From assembly GCF_000178115.2 (NCBI RefSeq), contig NC_014828.1, positions 124,001 to 188,000 on the forward strand: a DNA stretch of 64,000 nt, given 5' to 3'. The stretch comes from Ethanoligenens harbinense YUAN-3. GTDB taxonomy: Bacteria; Bacillota; Clostridia; Oscillospirales; Ethanoligenentaceae. Shown here piece after piece: positions 27,139-35,140 of this stretch. The notes under the pieces were generated by a model, which worked only from the letters and a program-made list of their open reading frames with translations, was not told the origin of the DNA and made no database searches. Numbering within the stretch: position 1 is the stretch's first letter; each line of letters opens with the position of its first letter. Position numbers and translations under genes: made by a program.

Positions 27139-27426
27139 TTACACTCCTTCTGTTGCGTGCGCGCCGCCCTGGTTTTTCGTCAGCGCCGTCTTAACCGTCA
27201 CATGGGGGATGCGCCCGAGCCTGCCCGTCATGGCGCTGATATGGTCGTTTTCTCCGTCCACAATGAGCGAGATGACCGATACGCCGCGTTCGCGGCAGGG
27301 GATGCCCATCCGCCCCACCACCAGCGCGGCAAATTCGTGCAGCACGGCGTTGATCTGCGCCGCCGAGCCGAGGTCCTCCACCACGATACCCACGACGCCG
27401 AGCCGTTTGTCCTCCAAACCAACCAT
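27139..27426 (-). CDS. TM1266-family putative regulator of the iron-only hydrogenase system
   Basis: This is a 95-residue ACT/NikR-C-like small protein starting from ATG 27426. The body EDKRLGVVGIVVEDLGSAAQI, VGRMGIPCRERGVSVIS and DHISAMTGRLGRIPHVTVK fits the family found beside hydE/hydG/hydF genes. The family is thought to sense a ligand and tune hydrogenase gene expression or maturation; the mechanism is not known. It lies 4 bases upstream of hydG in the same operon. The ribosome binding site is poor (GGAAAGG touches the ATG) and sits directly after a terminator hairpin, which hints at control of this gene at the leader. Confidence 0.88.
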   Translation of the reverse strand: MVGLEDKRLGVVGIVVEDLGSAAQINAVLHEFAALVVGRMGIPCRERGVSVISLIVDGENDHISAMTGRLGRIPHVTVKTALTKNQGGAHATEGV

Positions 27427-27446
27427 CCTTTCCGTTGCCGCACGGC

Positions 27447-27615
27447 AAAAAGCGCCTTTTCCCCGCAGGGAAAAGGCGCAGAAAGATCCATCTTTCGGCG
27501 TTCCTTCCCGCGCGGGGCAAGCAGCCACACGGTCAGTCGCAAAATTGTGCAGAACCCGCAGCAGCAGCCGACACGCCGGAAAAGCGGACGTGCCTTCGAC
27601 TGCGGCAGGTTTTCT
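27447..27615 (-). promoter_or_regulatory. Structured leader with terminator hairpin in front of the hydG operon
   Basis: A promoter at 27622-27649 would start RNA near 27615. The roughly 170 transcribed bases contain CAGTCG and CGACTG that can pair at distance, a CACG...CGTG arm, and finally GCGCCTTTTCCC/GGGAAAAGGCGC (27452-27479) around a four-base loop, followed by TTTTT 21 bases before the regulator's start codon. This is either an attenuator or riboswitch-like leader, or a separate short RNA. I do not recognise a known riboswitch consensus. Confidence 0.5.
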
Positions 27616-27621
27616 GTATTC

Positions 27622-27649
27622 AGTATAACAAAACCGAAAAAAAACGCAA
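27622..27649 (-). promoter_or_regulatory. Promoter of the hydG operon leader
   Basis: Minus strand: TTGCGT (27644-27649), 16 bases, TATACT (27622-27627), with TG one base before the -10 (extended -10). Confidence 0.65.
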
Positions 27650-27720
27650 TGCTCTTTTCAGAAAAAACGCAACGGGCAAAGCCACTGTTTTAAAATATGG
27701 TTTTTTTGTGTTATAAAAAA

Positions 27721-27742
27721 CCGCCCGAATGCTTTCGGGCGG
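27721..27742 (-). terminator. Terminator of the arginine operon (after argF)
   Basis: CCGCCCGAA and TTCGGGCGG pair perfectly around TGCT, followed on the minus strand by TTTTTTAT, 17 bases past the argF stop. Confidence 0.95.
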
Positions 27743-27758
27743 CGGGAAACGCGGGGGT

Positions 27759-28661
27759 TTAACCCATCAACTGTACCATTACGGCCTTTTGGGCGTGCAG
27801 GCGGTTCTCGGCTTCCTCAAAAATCTCGTCGGCGTGCGCCTCGAAGACATCGGCGGTGATCTCCTCACCGCGGTGCGCGGGCAGGCAGTGCTGTACCATC
27901 GCGTCGGGTTTGGCCACCGCCATCAGCTCCTTGTTGACCTGATAGCCCGCAAACGCTTTGCGGCGTTTGGCGGCCTCTTCTTCCTGTCCCATGGACGCCC
28001 AGACATCGGTGATGACCACATCGGCGCCGGCGGCCGCTTCAAGCGGGCTGCGCACCAGCGAGAACCCGCCCTGCTTCTGCGCAAAATCCAGCACGGAGGC
28101 ATCCGGTTCATAGTTCTCCGGCGTGGCGACCGCCACCTGCATGCCGACTTTCAGCCCACCCACGATGAGGGAATTAGCCATGTTGTTGCCGTCCCCGATA
28201 AAGCAGAGCTTCAGCCCTTCCAGGCGGCCTTTGTGCTCCCGCACGGTCATCAGGTCGGCCAGCACCTGGCAGGGGTGAGCAAAATCCGTCAGCCCGTTGA
28301 TGATGGGAATGGACGCATGGTCGGCCAGCGCCTGCACCTCCGCCTGCTCAAACGTGCGGATCATGATGCCGCTGAGGTAGCGCGAGAGCACACGCGCGGT
28401 ATCTTGGATCGGTTCGCCGCGGCCGATCTGTGACTCTTTGGAGCTGAGGAAGAGCGCGTGTCCGCCGAGTTGGTACATGCCGGTCTCGAACGACACCCGC
28501 GTGCGGGTGGACGCTTTTTCAAAGATCATGCCCAACGACTTGCCCGCCAGACGCGGATGCGGGATGCCGTGCTTGAGCTCATATTTGAGCTGGTCACCGA
28601 GATTGAGAATATCCAGAATCTCCTGCGTGGAGAGGTCCAGCAGTTTTAAAAGATGTTTCAT
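27759..28661 (-). CDS. argF: Ornithine carbamoyltransferase
   Basis: This 300-residue enzyme joins carbamoyl phosphate and ornithine to citrulline. The carbamoyl-phosphate motif FEKASTRTRVSFE, the HPCQVLADLMT segment, DVWASMG (ornithine loop start) and the active-site HCLPAHRGEE are intact. Length is typical for the anabolic enzyme. It starts at ATG 28661 with AGGAGG upstream, 30 bases after argD, and is the last gene of the arginine operon. Confidence 0.97.
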   Translation of the reverse strand: MKHLLKLLDLSTQEILDILNLGDQLKYELKHGIPHPRLAGKSLGMIFEKASTRTRVSFETGMYQLGGHALFLSSKESQIGRGEPIQDTARVLSRYLSGIMIRTFEQAEVQALADHASIPIINGLTDFAHPCQVLADLMTVREHKGRLEGLKLCFIGDGNNMANSLIVGGLKVGMQVAVATPENYEPDASVLDFAQKQGGFSLVRSPLEAAAGADVVITDVWASMGQEEEAAKRRKAFAGYQVNKELMAVAKPDAMVQHCLPAHRGEEITADVFEAHADEIFEEAENRLHAQKAVMVQLMG

Positions 28662-28691
28662 ATCTGTACGCCTCCTGTTTTATGGGTGTGG

Positions 28692-29882
28692 TCACGCACC
28701 GGCCCGAAGCTGTTCGATCACGCCGGACAGAATGGCAAGCCCCTTGTCGATCTCCTCTTTGGTGATAACCAGAGGCGGCAGCATGCGCATCGCCGTTTTG
28801 GCGGTGAGGATGAGCAGACCCTCTTTGGCGGCTTCGACCGCCACCTTGCCGCTGTCCACCCCCTCGATCTCAAAGCCGATCATCAGCCCCAGACCGCGGA
28901 TGCTGTGCACGCCGGGCAGCTTTTCCAGCCCGGCGCGGATATAGGCCGCTTTATCGCGCACCGCCTGCAAAAAGGCCGGTTCGGTCACGCGGGAGAGCAC
29001 TTCGATGGCCGCCGCACAGCAGATGGGCGTGCCGCCGAACGTGGTGGCGTGAGTGCCGGGGGTGAAAACGTCCTTGCATTTTTCGCCGCAGAGCACCGCG
29101 CCCATCGGCAGGCCGCCCGCGAGGGCTTTGGCGCAGGAGACGATGTCCGGTTTGACGCCGAACTCTTCAAATCCGAAGATATGCCCGGTGCGCCCGATGC
29201 CGCATTGCACCTCGTCGAAGCAGAGCAGCACGTCTTTTTCGGCGGCAAGCTGCGCCGCTTTTTCCACAAACGCCTGTTCCAGCGGGTAAACGCCGCCCTC
29301 GCCCTGCACGGCTTCCATCAGGATAGCGCAGACATCGTCCTGCACCGCCGCTTCCAGCCCGGCGGTGTCGTTTGCGGTTACAAAGCGGAACCCGTCGGTG
29401 AAGGGGAAGAAATAGTTGTGGAACACATCCTGCCCGGTGGCGGAAAGGGTGGTGACCGTGCGCCCGTGGAACGAATTGTTCAGGCAGACGACGGTGCCGC
29501 GGCCCTTGCCGTATTTGTCGAAGCTGTACTTCCGCGCCAGCTTGATGAGGCCCTCGTTGCTTTCCGCGCCGGAGTTGGCGAAAAACACGCGGGAAAAGCC
29601 CGTGCGCTCGCAGAACAGCCTGGCGCATGCGGCCTGCACCGGGCTGTAGTACAGGTTGGAGATGTGGGCGAGCTTGGCGGCCTGCTCGCTCACAGCCTTT
29701 ACCCAGCCGTCGTCGGCATAGCCGAGCGCGTTGACGCCGATGCCGCTGCCGAAGTCGATGTAGGTCTTGCCGTCCACCCCGGTGGCGGTGGCGCCTTTGC
29801 CCGAGACCAGCGCCACGTCGAAACGGCCGTAGCTGTGCATTACATACTGGTCGTAGGCCGCCTTGGTTTCTTTAAAATCCAT
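28692..29882 (-). CDS. argD: Acetylornithine aminotransferase
   Basis: This 396-residue PLP enzyme starts at ATG 29882, right after AAGGAGGAGG; an upstream extension to 29975 is not needed. It converts N-acetylglutamate semialdehyde to N-acetylornithine with glutamate. Class III aminotransferase marks: YIDFGSGIGVNALGY, SFHGRTVTTLSATGQ, CFDEVQCGIGRTGHIF, and the PLP lysine in SCAKALAGGLPMGA. Within the operon it lies 46 bases after the nitroreductase gene. Confidence 0.96.
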   Translation of the reverse strand: MDFKETKAAYDQYVMHSYGRFDVALVSGKGATATGVDGKTYIDFGSGIGVNALGYADDGWVKAVSEQAAKLAHISNLYYSPVQAACARLFCERTGFSRVFFANSGAESNEGLIKLARKYSFDKYGKGRGTVVCLNNSFHGRTVTTLSATGQDVFHNYFFPFTDGFRFVTANDTAGLEAAVQDDVCAILMEAVQGEGGVYPLEQAFVEKAAQLAAEKDVLLCFDEVQCGIGRTGHIFGFEEFGVKPDIVSCAKALAGGLPMGAVLCGEKCKDVFTPGTHATTFGGTPICCAAAIEVLSRVTEPAFLQAVRDKAAYIRAGLEKLPGVHSIRGLGLMIGFEIEGVDSGKVAVEAAKEGLLILTAKTAMRMLPPLVITKEEIDKGLAILSGVIEQLRAGA

Positions 29883-29928
29883 GGGAACCTCCTCCTTATC
29901 CATATCCATAAAAACGGCGCGCGCCGTT

Positions 29929-30450
29929 TTAAAATGTATCGTAAAAAACCGTGTGATCGAGCGGCTCGCGCACATCGTGCATCCGCGGGTTGGGCACCGC
30001 GTCGTCGGCCGGATAACCGAGCGGCATCAGGCTGACGATCTCATACTGCTCGGGAATGCGGAACGCTTTCCGCAGTTTCTGCGGTTCGAACATCCCGACC
30101 CAGAGCGAGCCCACGCCGAGGTCGGTGGCCGCCAGCATGATCTGTGTCAGCGCGATGGAAACGTCCACCCGGCCGAAATCCCGCTCGCTGCCGACAATCT
30201 CTTCCCCGGTGGAGCGGTCGCAGCAGGCCAGCAGGACGACCGGCGCGCCGAAATGGCAGGGCGTGCAGGGGCGTATTTTTTCCAGCGCTTCCGCGCTCTG
30301 CGCCACCAGAATACGCTGCGGCTGCCGGTTGCAGGCCGAAGGGGCAAGCTGTCCCGCTTTCAGGATGCGTGTGAGCACCTCGGACGGGATGGGCGTGTCT
30401 TTGAATTTGCGCACCGAATAGCGTGTGCGGATTACCTGCTGAAACTCCAT
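29929..30450 (-). CDS. Nitroreductase-family flavoprotein
   Basis: This is a 173-residue protein with the nitroreductase fold. The FMN-binding start is TRYSVRKFKDTPIP, followed by LAPSACNRQPQRILVA and GVGSLWVGMFEP, and the C-terminal LMPLGYPADD. It is an NAD(P)H-dependent FMN oxidoreductase of unknown substrate. It lies inside the arginine operon, 30 bases after argB and 46 before argD. It has its own ribosome binding site (AAAGGAGC) and no arginine-pathway role is known. It could be a hitchhiker in the operon. Confidence 0.9.
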   Translation of the reverse strand: MEFQQVIRTRYSVRKFKDTPIPSEVLTRILKAGQLAPSACNRQPQRILVAQSAEALEKIRPCTPCHFGAPVVLLACCDRSTGEEIVGSERDFGRVDVSIALTQIMLAATDLGVGSLWVGMFEPQKLRKAFRIPEQYEIVSLMPLGYPADDAVPNPRMHDVREPLDHTVFYDTF

Positions 30451-30480
30451 CGCAGATGCTCCTTTCTGTATGGAGGTCGC

Positions 30481-31341
30481 TTACAGGAACATGGTTCCAA
30501 TGCCGCCGTCGGAGAACATTTCCACCAGAATGGAATGCGGCCGCCGGCCGTCGATGATATGTGCGCGGTTGACACCCCGCCGCACCGCCTCCACACAGCA
30601 GTCGATCTTGGGGATCATGCCGCCCGAGATGATGCCCTGCCGGATAAGATTGGGCACCTCGCTGACGTTTACCACCGGGATGAGGGTGTTTTCGTCGTTT
30701 TTGTCGCGCAGCAGGCCGCGGATGTCGGTGAGCAGAATGAGCTTTTCCGCGCCAAGTGCGGCGGCAATGCGGGCGGCGGCGGTATCGGCATTGATGTTGT
30801 AGACCTTGCCGTCCCTCCCCGCACCCATGGTGGCCACCACGGGGATATAGCCGTGTTCGAGCGCGTCGTTGATGGGGGTGACGTCCACATTGGTCACCTG
30901 GCCCACCTGCCCGAGGTCGGTGCCGTCGGCAAACATCCGCTCCGCCTCGATCATGCCGCCGTCCAGCCCGCAGAGGCCCAGGGCCCGGCCGCCTTTATGC
31001 TGGAGACTGAGCACCAAGTCTTTGTTCACCTTGCCGCCCAGCACCATCTGCACGATGTCCATGGTCTCGCGGTCGGTATAGCGCAGGCCGCCGACGAACC
31101 GGCTCTCTTTGCCGACTTTCTTCAGCATGTCGGTGATCTCCGGGCCGCCGCCATGCACCAGCACCACCCGGATGCCCACCAGCGAGAGCAGCACCAGATC
31201 GGTCATCACCGCATCCTTGAGCTCGCCGCTCACCATGGCGTTGCCGCCGTATTTCACCACGATGGTCTTGTTATTGTATTGTTGGATGTATGGCAGCGCA
31301 TGCACCAGCACCTGCGCTGTTTCGTTTTCCGAAATTCCCAT
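30481..31341 (-). CDS. argB: Acetylglutamate kinase
   Basis: This 286-residue amino-acid kinase starts at ATG 31341, preceded by AGGAG at 9 bases; a GTG at 31368 would overlap argJ. It phosphorylates N-acetylglutamate, the controlled step in cyclic arginine synthesis. Marks: IVVKYGGNAM, VLVHGGGPEIT, the substrate loop FVGGLRYTD, VVATMGAGRDGKVYNINADTAA, and GGMIPKIDCC. Some residues typical of the arginine-feedback type N-terminal helix (VLVHALPYIQQY) are present, so feedback inhibition by arginine is plausible. Confidence 0.96.
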   Translation of the reverse strand: MGISENETAQVLVHALPYIQQYNNKTIVVKYGGNAMVSGELKDAVMTDLVLLSLVGIRVVLVHGGGPEITDMLKKVGKESRFVGGLRYTDRETMDIVQMVLGGKVNKDLVLSLQHKGGRALGLCGLDGGMIEAERMFADGTDLGQVGQVTNVDVTPINDALEHGYIPVVATMGAGRDGKVYNINADTAAARIAAALGAEKLILLTDIRGLLRDKNDENTLIPVVNVSEVPNLIRQGIISGGMIPKIDCCVEAVRRGVNRAHIIDGRRPHSILVEMFSDGGIGTMFL

Positions 31342-31364
31342 GGCCGCAAGGCTCCTATTGCTGT

Positions 31365-32585
31365 TCACGTTCTGTAATCCCCGTTGATCTTCACATAATC
31401 ATAGGTGAGGTCACAGCCCCACGCAGTGGCCGTCGCCTCCCCCATATGCAGGGCGATGTGGATGACCACTTCGTTGCGCATGAGCACGCTCGAAGCATCG
31501 TCCTCGGAAAAGTCGATGCCCGCGCCGCGGCGGCAGACATCTACTTTGCCGGCCACGGAGGAAAAAGAAACATCTACTTTCTTAACATCCACGTCCACCG
31601 GCGCGTAGCCGATGGCGCAGAGCACGCGGCCCCAGTTGGCATCCGACCCGAACATGGCCGCTTTTACCAGGCTGGACCCGACGACCTCTTTGGCCACCAC
31701 GCGCGCGGTGTGTTCATCCGCAGCGCCTTCCACCACACAGGTCAGCAGTTTGGTCGCGCCCTCGCCGTCGCCCGCCACCATCCGGGCCAGACGGATGAGT
31801 ACGTTTTCCAGCGCCTGCTCAAACAGAAGGTAATCCGCGTCCTCCTCGGTGATGCGCGCGTTGCCCGCCAGACCGGAGGCCAGAATCGCCAGCGTGTCGT
31901 TGGTGGAGGTGTCGCCGTCCACCGTGACCATATTGAAGCTCTTGTCCGCCGCCGCGCGCAGGGCTTTTTGAAGCATGGCCGCGTCGATATCCGCGTCGGT
32001 GGTGACGAAGCTGAGCATGGTGGCCATGTTGGGATGGATCATGCCGGAGCCTTTGGCCATGCCGCCGATGCGGCAGGTTTTTCCACCCAGTTTACATTCC
32101 ACGACCGCCTGTTTGGGGCGGGTGTCGGTCGTCATGATGGCCTCTTCCGCCGCATCCGCGCCGTCCACCGAAAGGTGTGCCGCAAGTGTGCCCACATGGT
32201 CGCGGATGGGCTCGATGGGCAGCACCTGCCCGATTACGCCGGTGGAGGCGACCACCACGTCCTCCGGGGCAATGTGCAGCGCGTCCGCCGCAAGACGGCA
32301 CATTTCCCGCGCTTTCTCTTCGCCGTCGGCGTTGCAGGTGTTGGCGTTGCCGCTGTTGCAGATGATGGCGCGGGCTTTTCCGTCGGCCAGATGGCGCTTC
32401 GTTACCAGAATGGGCGCGCCCTTGACCTTGTTCTGCGTGTAGACCGCCGCCGCGTCGCAGGGCTTTTCCGCAAACACCAGCGCGAGGTCTTTTTTGCTCT
32501 TGTTTTTGCGGATGCCGCAGTGGACGCCCGCCGCGGTGAAGCCCTTCGGCGCGGTGACGCCGCCGGGAATCTCCTGTATCTCCAT
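31365..32585 (-). CDS. argJ: Bifunctional glutamate N-acetyltransferase/ornithine acetyltransferase
   Basis: This 406-residue protein is cleaved by itself between Ala188 and Thr189 in MIHPNMATML, giving two subunits with Thr189 as nucleophile. It recycles the acetyl group from acetylornithine to glutamate, closing the acetyl cycle. Other marks: GVTAPKGFTAAGVHCGI, NSGNANTCNADG and VDGDTSTNDT. It starts at ATG 32585 with AAAGAGGAAG upstream. The gene follows argC with a 183-base gap filled by tandem repeats. No separate argA or argE is seen, consistent with argJ doing both jobs. Confidence 0.97.
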   Translation of the reverse strand: MEIQEIPGGVTAPKGFTAAGVHCGIRKNKSKKDLALVFAEKPCDAAAVYTQNKVKGAPILVTKRHLADGKARAIICNSGNANTCNADGEEKAREMCRLAADALHIAPEDVVVASTGVIGQVLPIEPIRDHVGTLAAHLSVDGADAAEEAIMTTDTRPKQAVVECKLGGKTCRIGGMAKGSGMIHPNMATMLSFVTTDADIDAAMLQKALRAAADKSFNMVTVDGDTSTNDTLAILASGLAGNARITEEDADYLLFEQALENVLIRLARMVAGDGEGATKLLTCVVEGAADEHTARVVAKEVVGSSLVKAAMFGSDANWGRVLCAIGYAPVDVDVKKVDVSFSSVAGKVDVCRRGAGIDFSEDDASSVLMRNEVVIHIALHMGEATATAWGCDLTYDYVKINGDYRT

Positions 32586-32652
32586 GATTCTTCCTCTTTC
32601 GTTCTATCATTGACAGCGGGCCGAAGCCGCGCATTGCAAAATTTTCTGATAT

Positions 32653-32790
32653 GGGTTGTGCCCGTTTCAGGCTGTAAGTCTGCGATAGCGTGCAGTTTCC
32701 CTGAATATAAAGGCGGGCTATGCCCGCTTCAGGCTGTGGACTTGCGCAATCTCTCAACTTCCCTGAACTTAAAAGTGGGCTGCGCCCACT
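32653..32790. repeat. Dispersed tandem repeat array (about 62-bp units) between argJ and argC
   Basis: About two and a half copies of a unit containing GCGGGC-TAT-GCCCGC, TTCAGGCTGT and CCCTGAACTTAAA (variants in each copy). The last half copy, AGTGGGCTGCGCCCACT, lies inside the 3' end of argC and encodes its last residues. The same unit is found at 46762-46960 and 49812-49905. Each unit has a short GC palindrome that can form a hairpin. Confidence 0.8.
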
Positions 32791-33734
32791 AGGGCGGTGC
32801 GTTCGTCGATACCGAGCATCAGGTTCATGCACTGCACGGCCGCGCCGGACGCACCTTTGCCCAGATTGTCCAGCCGGGAAACGACCAGGATCTCCTCGTC
32901 GTGCCCGAATACAAACAGATCGAGCCGGTTGGTGCCGTTGGCGCCGTCCGCCCCGAAATAGCCGCCGTCAAAACCCGACTGGTCATCGAACGGTATCACC
33001 CGGATGAACGGCTCCCCCTGATAATATGCCGCATAGAGTTCCCGCACAGCGGCCGCGTCGAGGTCTTTTGCCAACAGTTCACGCCGCAGGGGCAGCAGAA
33101 CCAGCATACCCTGTCGATAGGGGCCGACCATCGGGGTGAAAAGCGGCGGTTTTTCCAGTGCGTTTATTGCCTGCATTTCGGGCAGGTGTTTGTGGTGCAG
33201 GCCCAGCGCGTACAGCCGGGGGCTTTTGAGCGCCGGGTCGTCTTTGCGCGTGTCCTCATATTGCGCGATCATGGCCTTGCCCGCGCCCGAATAGCCGGAA
33301 ATGGACTGCGCCGTCAGCGGATAATCGGCAGTGAGCACGCCCTCCGCCCGCAGCGGATGCACCGCCGCGTTGAACCCGGTGGCGTGGCAGCCCGGCACGG
33401 CCACACGGCTCGCGGTGCGGATTTTGCCCCGCTGGGCTTTGTCCAGCTCCGGGAAACCGTATATCCAGCCGGACGCGGTGCGGTGCGCAGTGGAGGCGTC
33501 GATGACGCGCACCGCCGGGTTCTCGATGAGGGCGACCGCTTCCCTCGCCGCCGCGTCGGGCAGGCAGAGGAACACGATCTCCGCTTCGTTCAGGCAGGCT
33601 TTGCGCGCGGCGGGGTCGCGGTGCTTTTCCGGGTCGATGACGATCTGCTCAACATCGTCGCGGGCGGCAAGGCGCGCGCCCAGTTCCAGACCGGTGGTGC
33701 CGTGCCGGCCGTCTACAAAAATGCGGTGCTTCAT
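32769..33734 (-). CDS. argC: N-acetyl-gamma-glutamyl-phosphate reductase, type 2
   Basis: This is a 321-residue NADPH-dependent reductase of the shorter type 2 family (start RIFVDGRHGTTGLELGARL rather than the type 1 pattern). The catalytic cysteine is in VPGCHATGF; the C-terminal GKGASGAAVQCMNLM is also conserved. It overlaps argH by four bases (ATGA) and has GGGGGCGG as ribosome binding site. The last residues VGAAHF and the stop are encoded by a copy of the dispersed repeat, so the natural C-terminus was probably changed. This variant is less usual in clostridial argGHCJBDF operons, where I would expect type 1. Confidence 0.93.
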   Translation of the reverse strand: MKHRIFVDGRHGTTGLELGARLAARDDVEQIVIDPEKHRDPAARKACLNEAEIVFLCLPDAAAREAVALIENPAVRVIDASTAHRTASGWIYGFPELDKAQRGKIRTASRVAVPGCHATGFNAAVHPLRAEGVLTADYPLTAQSISGYSGAGKAMIAQYEDTRKDDPALKSPRLYALGLHHKHLPEMQAINALEKPPLFTPMVGPYRQGMLVLLPLRRELLAKDLDAAAVRELYAAYYQGEPFIRVIPFDDQSGFDGGYFGADGANGTNRLDLFVFGHDEEILVVSRLDNLGKGASGAAVQCMNLMLGIDERTALVGAAHF

Positions 33735-35113
33735 TTTTCCGCCCCCTGCAAAAACGCATGCAGCTGTGCAAGCTGGGCCTCCACGGAGGAAAGACCCGGG
33801 CCGCCCTGCGATACACGCCCGTTCACGCAGGTGTCCAGCGCGATGGCGTCGAACACGTCGTTTTCAAACAGCGGGCTGTGCGCCTGGAATTCGTCGAGCG
33901 TGAGGGCCTCCAGCGTTTTGCCGTGCCCGATGCAATAGGCCACCAGCGTGCCGGTGATCTTGTAGGCGTCGCGGAACGGCATGCCTTTTTTGGTGAGATA
34001 ATCGGCGCAGTCGGTGGCGTTGATGAAGCCGCCGGACGCCGCGCGCCGCATGTTCGCAGACAGCACCCGCATGGTGGCCAGCATGGGCGCAAAGGTGGAC
34101 AGGCACAGCTTGACGGTGTCGATGGCGTCGAACACGGCCTCCTTGTCCTCCTGCATGTCTTTGTTGTAGGCCAGCGGCAGGCCTTTCATGGCCGTGAGCA
34201 GCGCCATCAGGTCGCCGTATACCCGCCCGGTCTTGCCGCGCACCAGCTCGGCCACGTCGGGGTTTTTTTTCTGCGGCATGATGCTCGAGCCGGTGGCATA
34301 GGCGTCGTCCAGTTCCACAAACTTGAATTCCCACGAGCACCAGAGGACGATTTCTTCTGAAAAGCGCGACAGGTGCAGCATAATCAGCGAGAGTGCCGAC
34401 AGCAGCTCGATGCAGGCATCGCGGTCGGCCACGCCGTCCAGACTGTTGGCGGTGGGGCGGTCGAAGTCCAGCAGCTCCGCCGTGCGCGCGCGGTTGATGG
34501 GGTGGGTGGTGCCGGCCAGCGCGCCGCTGCCGAGCGGGCATTCGTTCATGCGCCGGGCACAGTCGGCCAGACGGGAGTCGTCCCGCATGAACATCTGGGC
34601 ATAGGCCAGCAGATGGTGCCCGAACGTGATGGGTTGGGCGCGCTGCAAATGCGTGTAACCCGGCATCACGGTGCATTTGTTGGCCCGCGCCTGTTTTTCC
34701 AGCGCGGAGAGCAGCTCCGTCACCAGTCCGCGCACGGCGGTGATTTCCCTGCGGAGGTAGAGCCGCACATCCAGCGCCACCTGGTCGTTGCGGCTGCGGG
34801 CGGTGTGCAGGCGCTTGCCCGCGTCGCCGATGCGCCGGGTCAGCTCGGCCTCGATGAACATATGAATGTCCTCGGCCTCGGGGTCGAACGGCAGCGCGCC
34901 GCTTTCGATATCCGCGAGGATGCCGCCCAGTCCCTCGATGATAGAGGCCGTTTCCTCTTTTGTCAGAATGCCCTGCTCGCCCAGCATGGTGGCATGGGCA
35001 ACGCTGCCCTGTATATCTTCCCGGTACATGCGCGCGTCAAAGGAGATGGAGGAATTGAAGTCGTTGACGCGGCTGTCGGTTTCTTTTGCGAATCGTCCCG
35101 CCCAGAGTTTCAC
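33731..35113 (-). CDS. argH: Argininosuccinate lyase
   Basis: This 460-residue fumarase-superfamily enzyme splits argininosuccinate to arginine and fumarate. It uses a GTG start at 35113 with AAGGGG at 8 bases, 27 bases after argG. Marks: LWAGRFAKETD, DIHMFIEAELTRRIG, HTARSRNDQVALD, the signature GSSIMPQKKNPDVAEL, and catalytic-loop THLQRAQPITFGHH. Length is typical. Translationally coupled to argC downstream. Confidence 0.97.
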   Translation of the reverse strand: MKLWAGRFAKETDSRVNDFNSSISFDARMYREDIQGSVAHATMLGEQGILTKEETASIIEGLGGILADIESGALPFDPEAEDIHMFIEAELTRRIGDAGKRLHTARSRNDQVALDVRLYLRREITAVRGLVTELLSALEKQARANKCTVMPGYTHLQRAQPITFGHHLLAYAQMFMRDDSRLADCARRMNECPLGSGALAGTTHPINRARTAELLDFDRPTANSLDGVADRDACIELLSALSLIMLHLSRFSEEIVLWCSWEFKFVELDDAYATGSSIMPQKKNPDVAELVRGKTGRVYGDLMALLTAMKGLPLAYNKDMQEDKEAVFDAIDTVKLCLSTFAPMLATMRVLSANMRRAASGGFINATDCADYLTKKGMPFRDAYKITGTLVAYCIGHGKTLEALTLDEFQAHSPLFENDVFDAIALDTCVNGRVSQGGPGLSSVEAQLAQLHAFLQGAEK

Positions 35114-35140
35114 GAGATGCGCCCCTTCCTGTTCCTGCGA

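Noticed and set aside
32653-32790. Insertion sequence remnant between argJ and argC
   Set aside because: There is no transposase fragment and no terminal inverted repeat; the tandem pattern fits a short dispersed repeat.
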